The notes below the pieces were generated by a model. It did no database searches and had not been told where the DNA came from. It saw nothing but the letters and a program-made list of their open reading frames with translations. Below, one piece after another: positions 16,685 to 20,499 of a stretch of DNA of 20,499 nt. The position numbers were made by a program, and so were the translations under genes. The DNA is from Flavobacterium psychrophilum. GTDB taxonomy: Bacteria > Bacteroidota > Bacteroidia > Flavobacteriales > Flavobacteriaceae. The stretch covers positions 1 through 20,499 of the forward strand of contig CAMCFT010000041.1 in assembly GCA_945874225.1 (NCBI GenBank). The letters run 5' to 3'. Numbering within the stretch: the first letter of the stretch is position 1; the number at the start of each line of letters is the position of its first letter.

Positions 16685-17086
16685 CTATTTTTTCATAGTG
16701 CGCATATAAGCTACAACTGACCAAATTTCTGTATCACTCAATTTTTCTTTAAAAGAAGGCATTGGTTTTCTACCAATTTTTGTGTAATAAAACAATGCAC
16801 CATCTGATTTAGATTGGAATTCTTTAGAAGAAAAATCGCCACAAGAAATGTCGATTTTTTCTGCTTTTGATCCGTCACCAAGACCTTTTACACCGTGACA
16901 AGATTTACAATCTTTTCCCCAAATAGCTTTTCCTGCCTCAGCATCACCTTTTCCTTTTTTTGCAGCATCACCAGCTGGAACTTTCCATTCTTTTCCTTTT
17001 GGTTTTTCTTGTGCATTAGTGGTTTGTGTGAACGTAAAGGCTGCTAAAATCGCTAAGCCAAAAATGATTTTTTTCATGTTTTTCAT
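16685..17086 (-). CDS. Periplasmic monohaem cytochrome c
   Basis: 133 residues. A Sec signal peptide covers residues 1-25 (ending TTNAQ); a second ATG three codons in (17077) would serve equally well. A lysine-rich spacer precedes a single cytochrome c domain. Haem attachment is CKSCHG (Cys60, Cys63, His64), and the likely axial methionine is Met109 in GRKPMPSF. The C-terminal helix SDTEIWSVVAYMRTM is typical of class I cytochromes (cytochrome_CBB3 type). It would be matured by CcsBA and act as a soluble or peripherally bound electron carrier. It is the last gene of the four-gene redox operon, 40 bp after the single-pass protein, and is a plausible electron acceptor for the NrfD/ferredoxin pair (inference). 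Cys82 in ISCGDF is outside any haem motif. Confidence 0.93.
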   Translation of the reverse strand: MKNMKKIIFGLAILAAFTFTQTTNAQEKPKGKEWKVPAGDAAKKGKGDAEAGKAIWGKDCKSCHGVKGLGDGSKAEKIDISCGDFSSKEFQSKSDGALFYYTKIGRKPMPSFKEKLSDTEIWSVVAYMRTMKK

Positions 17087-17126
17087 AATTTTAATTTTAA
17101 TAATTGTTTTTAATTTTATAATTGTC

Positions 17127-17684
17127 TTAATCTTTAATTTCTTCTAAACTTCCTAACCGTTTTATTTTAAATACTTGTAATACTGCGTATATTAAGATTC
17201 CCCAAAATAGGCCAATTACTAAAAGAGACGAAATAATAAAATAGATTGGTGCCCCATCTCTTCCAGCGGCTATTGAACGCTCGCCTACATTTGCATTATC
17301 ACTTACAACAATTGTGCCCCAGTTTACTTCACCACTTGCTTCTGTATTCATATAGTTTTCGTCATCAACTATCTTAGCAAAAATAGTCAATTTTCCATTT
17401 CTTGAAGGAATATCATTAGGGAATTCGAAGGTGGCTACACCTGTAGAATCCGTTGAAATAGGATCTCCAATTGCTAAGTTACTAAACAAGCGTTTCACAG
17501 ATAAATTGACAGGAACTTCAATTACCGGGCTGCCTTCAGAAATCACTAAAGCCTTGCAAACATAGAGAGAATCAGCTTTTTCAAAAGTCAGTGTGATTTT
17601 CGCTTCTTTATCTTGTGCATATGAAGTTGCTATCGAAAACAAAATCATAATGCAGGTTGCGATAAAATATTTATACTTTTCCAT
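17127..17684 (-). CDS. Unrecognised exported single-pass membrane protein in redox operon
   Basis: 185 residues. A Sec signal peptide is at 1-23 (ending TSYAQ). Residues about 27-125 form a beta-rich region with the look of an immunoglobulin- or bacterial Ig-like fold (ITLTFEKADSLYVCKALVIS, then STDSTGVATFEFPNDIP, a transthyretin/'carboxypeptidase-like' pattern). One membrane helix at about 147-171 is followed by a short charged cytoplasmic tail. That predicts a periplasmic beta domain tethered to the inner membrane. I do not recognise the family. It starts 7 bp after the NrfD gene and precedes the cytochrome gene, so it is very probably a subunit or assembly partner of this electron-transfer complex (inference from position only). 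It has no haem or cluster motif; its cysteines are Cys11 in the signal peptide and Cys43. Confidence 0.8.
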   Translation of the reverse strand: MEKYKYFIATCIMILFSIATSYAQDKEAKITLTFEKADSLYVCKALVISEGSPVIEVPVNLSVKRLFSNLAIGDPISTDSTGVATFEFPNDIPSRNGKLTIFAKIVDDENYMNTEASGEVNWGTIVVSDNANVGERSIAAGRDGAPIYFIISSLLVIGLFWGILIYAVLQVFKIKRLGSLEEIKD

Positions 17685-17691
17685 CTGTGGA

Positions 17692-19068
17692 TTATTTATA
17701 GTTAATTATTTCTTCTTTTCCTTCTAATTTTCCTTCTGCAACTTCCCATACGGATATAATAGGAAAATATCTAGAAAACAATGTTACTAAAAGCATAGTT
17801 CCTGCAATTGTTGCGGCAACAATAGTCATTTCAATTACACTTGGAGTATAATGTGCCCAGGAAGGCGGAACATCTTGAATAGGTAATAAAGGGTGTGAAA
17901 GCCCTGGAATTACTATCAGATAAAACTTGAACCAGCCTGCGATTAAAACAGTAACCGCAATAAGAGTCAAAGGAAATGGTTTTCTCAATTTTTTGAAAAT
18001 TGGTAAAATACACGGCACAGCTATACCAAATATCACTACTAACCAATAAAAAAGAGCGTCTTCACCCACAAATAAGTTCAGCAAATGATTGGCGTGCAAC
18101 CCTGACATTTTATAGGCTGGAACTAGATATTCATTGATATTAAAATAGGCATATATTAATCCAAACAATACCATCGCTTGTCCCATTTTGTCGAAGTGCA
18201 TATTTGTCAAATATTTTTCTAAATTATATATTTTTCTAAATGCATAAACAGCAATAATCATAACAGAAACAGTCAATAAAGCAGAGCCTGAAACAAAATA
18301 GGCTCCAAAATTAGTACTATCCCATTCTGGACGTAAAGTCGTTGAAAATAGCCAAGCGCTAACTGTTCTTAATGCAATTCCTAATGGAATTATTAAAATA
18401 GTTAAAATGAGTACAACTTTTTTTAATATTTTCCATTGCTCTTCAGTTCCTTTCCAACCAAAAGAAAGAATCTCATACATTTTTAATTGCCATTTAGGAA
18501 GGTTTGTCAAATGATTTTTGCAGGTAGACAGAGAAGGAATTAAGGCAATAAAAAGCACTAATACACAAGCTGCAAAATAAGTAGCAACCACTATGATATC
18601 CCATACAATAGGGGATTGTATGCGTCCATGTATGATTAAAAAATACAGTCTGTCTGGACGCCCCATTGAAATCATAATACATATTCCCGCCATTGTAATA
18701 CTAGATAAGGAAATCACATCCGCAATTCTGGAAAGCGGTCTGTACCATTCGAAATGAGTCAGTTTTAGTATTGATGACATAAATACTGATGATAAACTCA
18801 AGGCTACTAAAAACAAAAAGTTAGAGATATAAACACCCCACATCGTATAATCACTTAACCCGGTAGTAACAGATTTTCCCAAACTTTCTTGTAAATAATA
18901 GGCAACAACTCCTGCTAAGAATACTACTGTCAGAAATGCAATCCATATTTTACCCGCAATACCAACTTTTTCTATTGGGCGAAGCAGGTCATCTTTCATA
19001 ATCATATACTCTTCCTGGGTAAAGGTTTCGTATTTTGTTGATTCTGCTATATTTTTTTCTTTAGACAT
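17692..19068 (-). CDS. NrfD/PsrC-family membrane subunit (quinol-interacting)
   Basis: 458 residues with about ten hydrophobic helices, from IWIAFLTVVFLAGVVAYYL near 41-59 to VIEMTIVAATIAGTMLLVTL near 415-435. It resembles the NrfD family, especially the ActC-like branch: WGVYISNFLFLVALSLSS, then ILKLTHFEWYRPLSRIAD, SMGRPDRLYF, SPIVWDI and FGAYFVSGSALL. Family members are the quinol-binding membrane anchors of polysulfide, nitrite and DMSO-type reductases and of alternative complex III. They pass electrons to or from a periplasmic iron-sulfur subunit, here encoded immediately upstream (18 bp). The N-terminus has a charged cytoplasmic lead (TQEEYMIMKDDLLRP). The direction of electron flow cannot be read from the sequence. 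Confidence 0.9.
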   Translation of the reverse strand: MSKEKNIAESTKYETFTQEEYMIMKDDLLRPIEKVGIAGKIWIAFLTVVFLAGVVAYYLQESLGKSVTTGLSDYTMWGVYISNFLFLVALSLSSVFMSSILKLTHFEWYRPLSRIADVISLSSITMAGICIMISMGRPDRLYFLIIHGRIQSPIVWDIIVVATYFAACVLVLFIALIPSLSTCKNHLTNLPKWQLKMYEILSFGWKGTEEQWKILKKVVLILTILIIPLGIALRTVSAWLFSTTLRPEWDSTNFGAYFVSGSALLTVSVMIIAVYAFRKIYNLEKYLTNMHFDKMGQAMVLFGLIYAYFNINEYLVPAYKMSGLHANHLLNLFVGEDALFYWLVVIFGIAVPCILPIFKKLRKPFPLTLIAVTVLIAGWFKFYLIVIPGLSHPLLPIQDVPPSWAHYTPSVIEMTIVAATIAGTMLLVTLFSRYFPIISVWEVAEGKLEGKEEIINYK

Positions 19069-19086
19069 AATTTTACTTTTTAAAGA

Positions 19087-20022
19087 TTATTCTTTTGTAT
19101 TATGAGCTTCGGTTGCATCTTCAAATGGGAAATTTCGTGCCACTGGAGGTAGGTAATAAACACGTGGTTTAGTTCCTAATTCTTCAAATTGGCGGTAAGC
19201 TCCTCTATCTTGCAAAAGTTTTTTTAATCTAAAAGTATCTTCACCATTAGTAACTACGTCTTCTAATTCATCACCGTGAAGAATGGCTCCGTTTGGACAT
19301 TCAACAACACAAGCTGGTAATAATCCTTGTGCAGAGCGATCGGTACAGAAATCGCATTTAGCTACTGTTCCTTCTTGCGCATAAGGTGTTGAGCAGTGGT
19401 TAGGATCCGAAGTATCTTTTCCATGTTCTTCAGTAAATTTTAATTGCTCTGGTCTTCCAAAATTGAAAGTACGAGCTGAATAAGGACAAGCTGCCATACA
19501 GAATTTACAGCCTATACAACGGTCAAAATCCATAGCAACAATTCCATCCGAACGTTTGAATGTAGCATCTACCGGACAAACTTTTGTACAAGGAGGATTA
19601 TCGCAATGATAACACATGGTAGGGAACCAATATGGTGATTCGAGTGGTGAATTTTGCATCTTTTTCACCCTAATATATTCAACTGGAGCTAAATAATTAT
19701 GGGCCTTTTGACAGCCCTCAATACATTTTCTTTCATTGGCACATTTGGCCAAATCAATAACTCTAATAAATTTTTTGCCTTCAATTCCTTGACGAACTTC
19801 TTCTTTGCTGAATTTATCATTTGAGGCATGGTGATCAACAAGAGAACTATCTACTTCAATTAATTTACCGTCAGCAGTAAGAACTTTTACTTTTTTACCG
19901 GTAGTTGTTGGACTTTCATCAGTAACTGCTTTTGCAATTGCAGTTCCTGCCAAGGCAATTCCTCCTAAAGCTCCTAGCCTTAGAAAATTCCTTCTGGATG
20001 AATTATTATTGTCTTTTTCCAT
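19087..20022 (-). CDS. Tat-exported four-cluster [4Fe-4S] electron-transfer subunit (NrfC/PsrB-like)
   Basis: 311 residues. A twin-arginine signal is at the start (SSRRNFLRLGALGG, Arg10-Arg11), so the folded protein is exported with its clusters. Cysteine groups are: Cys94/100/104 (KCANERKCIEGCQ), Cys137/140/145/149 (CYHCDNPPCTKVCP), Cys169/172/175/179 (CIGCKFCMAACP) and Cys223/226/238/242 (CDFC ... ACVVECP). This is the four-cluster ferredoxin architecture of NrfC, PsrB and DmsB. Group one has three cysteines instead of the usual four; Cys210 brings the total to exactly 16. It is the first gene of the operon, upstream of its NrfD partner. It should link the quinol site of NrfD with a cytochrome or an enzyme encoded elsewhere; no molybdopterin or multihaem catalytic subunit lies in the window. 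Confidence 0.93.
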   Translation of the reverse strand: MEKDNNNSSRRNFLRLGALGGIALAGTAIAKAVTDESPTTTGKKVKVLTADGKLIEVDSSLVDHHASNDKFSKEEVRQGIEGKKFIRVIDLAKCANERKCIEGCQKAHNYLAPVEYIRVKKMQNSPLESPYWFPTMCYHCDNPPCTKVCPVDATFKRSDGIVAMDFDRCIGCKFCMAACPYSARTFNFGRPEQLKFTEEHGKDTSDPNHCSTPYAQEGTVAKCDFCTDRSAQGLLPACVVECPNGAILHGDELEDVVTNGEDTFRLKKLLQDRGAYRQFEELGTKPRVYYLPPVARNFPFEDATEAHNTKE

Positions 20023-20140
20023 ATTGTTTATATTACTTTTTAAAAATTAAACACAATATAAAAATAAACCAAGAAAATGGGGTGGTTCATGTTGCATTTA
20101 AATTGTGATATAAATTTCTGTATTTCATTTCCAAATTTCA

Positions 20141-20154
20141 ATGATATTTATCAT
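20141..20154. promoter_or_regulatory. Candidate FNR/CRP-family operator
   Basis: atgatatttatcat has the core TGAT-N4-ATCA and differs from the classic FNR box TTGAT-N4-ATCAA only at the outermost base on each side. It lies about 119 bp upstream of the first gene of a respiratory operon, a place where oxygen- or nitrogen-oxide-responsive Crp/Fnr regulators often act. In A+T-rich DNA such a palindrome can arise by chance. Confidence 0.4.
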
Positions 20155-20263
20155 ACTTTGAAAATATTTTCAATGCGCTATTGTTTTTTAAATTTCTATT
20201 CAGCCCAGTGATATCAAGGCTTTACGTTTCGTAATTCAAAAAGAGACTTATTTATCCCATTAA

Positions 20264-20320
20264 TTAAAAAAGAAAAGAGGATAAACTCATCCTTATTGGA
20301 ATGAGAATCCTCTTTTTTTT
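20264..20320 (-). terminator. Terminator of the partial barrel gene
   Basis: aaaagaggat (20273-20282) pairs with atcctctttt (20307-20316), with a second inner stem ctcat (20286-20290)/atgag (20301-20305). Read on the minus strand the stem is followed by TTTTCTTTTTT; T-runs on the other strand make it potentially bidirectional. It separates the barrel transcript from the redox operon. Confidence 0.85.
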
Positions 20321-20375
20321 TAAATAAATTCACACTATTTGTTGTTGTTAATTTACAAATGATTTATTTAAAATA

Positions 20376-20499
20376 TTACCAGGTTCTTGAAATATTAAAT
20401 CCAATGGAATAATCTCCTTCGAAGAAATCATATTGATTGAACATATTACTTTGTTGGTTTACAATTCCTCTGTAATTACTTGCGAATATTTGAAAGGTG
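20376..20499 (-). CDS. C-terminal end of an outer-membrane beta-barrel protein (DUF5777-like), N-terminus beyond window
   Basis: An open frame from the right edge to the TAA at 20376-20378 encodes 40 complete residues. They include TFQIFASNYRGIVNQQSNMF and end in DYSIGFNISRTW. Two amphipathic strands and a terminal aromatic residue are the hallmark of an outer-membrane barrel C-terminus. The GFNISRTW ending resembles DUF5777 barrels of Bacteroidetes, which I recall as often encoded beside cytochrome or redox genes. The assignment is from the tail only. A terminator downstream separates it from the ferredoxin/NrfD operon. Confidence 0.6.
   Translation of the reverse strand, partial: TFQIFASNYRGIVNQQSNMFNQYDFFEGDYSIGFNISRTW

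Larger units (their letters stand above)
20023..20375. other. Gene-free region upstream of the redox operon
   Basis: About 350 bp between the ferredoxin-like gene and the partial barrel gene, both leftward. It holds a terminator (20264-20320), an FNR/CRP-like palindrome (20141-20154) and an 8-bp palindrome tgatatca (20209-20216). No clear TAnnTTTG box was found on the minus strand, so the operon promoter is not located. Confidence 0.65.

Noticed and set aside
17831..18682. Short open frames within the NrfD-like gene in other frames.
   Set aside because: They overlap a strongly supported ten-helix membrane protein and show no independent features.
20209..20216. Palindrome tgatatca as a second regulator site.
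   Set aside because: It lacks the 4-nt spacer of an FNR/CRP box and is short enough to be expected by chance in this A+T-rich DNA.

Overview
The window looks like a chromosomal segment of a Flavobacteriaceae bacterium, most likely Flavobacterium or a close relative. The support is the low G+C content, a type IX secretion (T9SS) C-terminal sorting domain, candidate -7 boxes of the Bacteroidetes form TAnnTTTG, a fused CcsBA cytochrome c maturation protein, a DUF2911 protein, and short A-rich leaders instead of clear Shine-Dalgarno sites. The assignment rests on recognition of families, not on a database search.

Left part (1-8550, all minus strand): a tightly packed set of cell-surface genes read leftward. 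First comes a small T9SS-sorted protein (8550-8068). It overlaps by 4 bp a small outer-membrane barrel protein (8071-7451). Two bases further on is a 1616-residue exported fibre-like protein (7448-2598). After 34 bp a second fibre-like protein (2563 to beyond position 1) runs off the left edge. Both large proteins are built from modules shared with bacteriophage tail fibres and trimeric adhesins, but each carries an ordinary Sec signal peptide. They share a perfect 108-bp in-frame repeat, and the 1616-residue gene also holds a 489-bp tandem repeat. This surface-fibre locus is the most unusual part of the window.

Middle (8551-16529): a gene-free stretch carries a nested palindromic repeat element. 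It is followed by a membrane-anchored AraC-type regulator (9071-10237, plus) and a bidirectional terminator, then ccsBA (13427-10293, minus). Divergent from ccsBA is a plus-strand group: a Rossmann/DUF2520 protein overlapping a KdsC-like phosphatase, an intergenic element with four heptamer repeats, a beta-phosphoglucomutase-like HAD hydrolase, and a DUF2911 lipid-independent exported protein with its own candidate promoter.

Right part (16633-20499, minus strand): a four-gene respiratory module consisting of a Tat-exported four-cluster ferredoxin-like subunit, an NrfD-type quinol-interacting membrane subunit, an unrecognised single-pass exported protein and a monohaem cytochrome c. It is bounded by terminators on both sides, and an FNR/CRP-like palindrome lies upstream of its first gene. 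No catalytic subunit is present. The module could move electrons from quinol to a periplasmic cytochrome (inference), and ccsBA would supply haem attachment for that cytochrome. The right edge holds the C-terminal end of another outer-membrane barrel, probably DUF5777-like.
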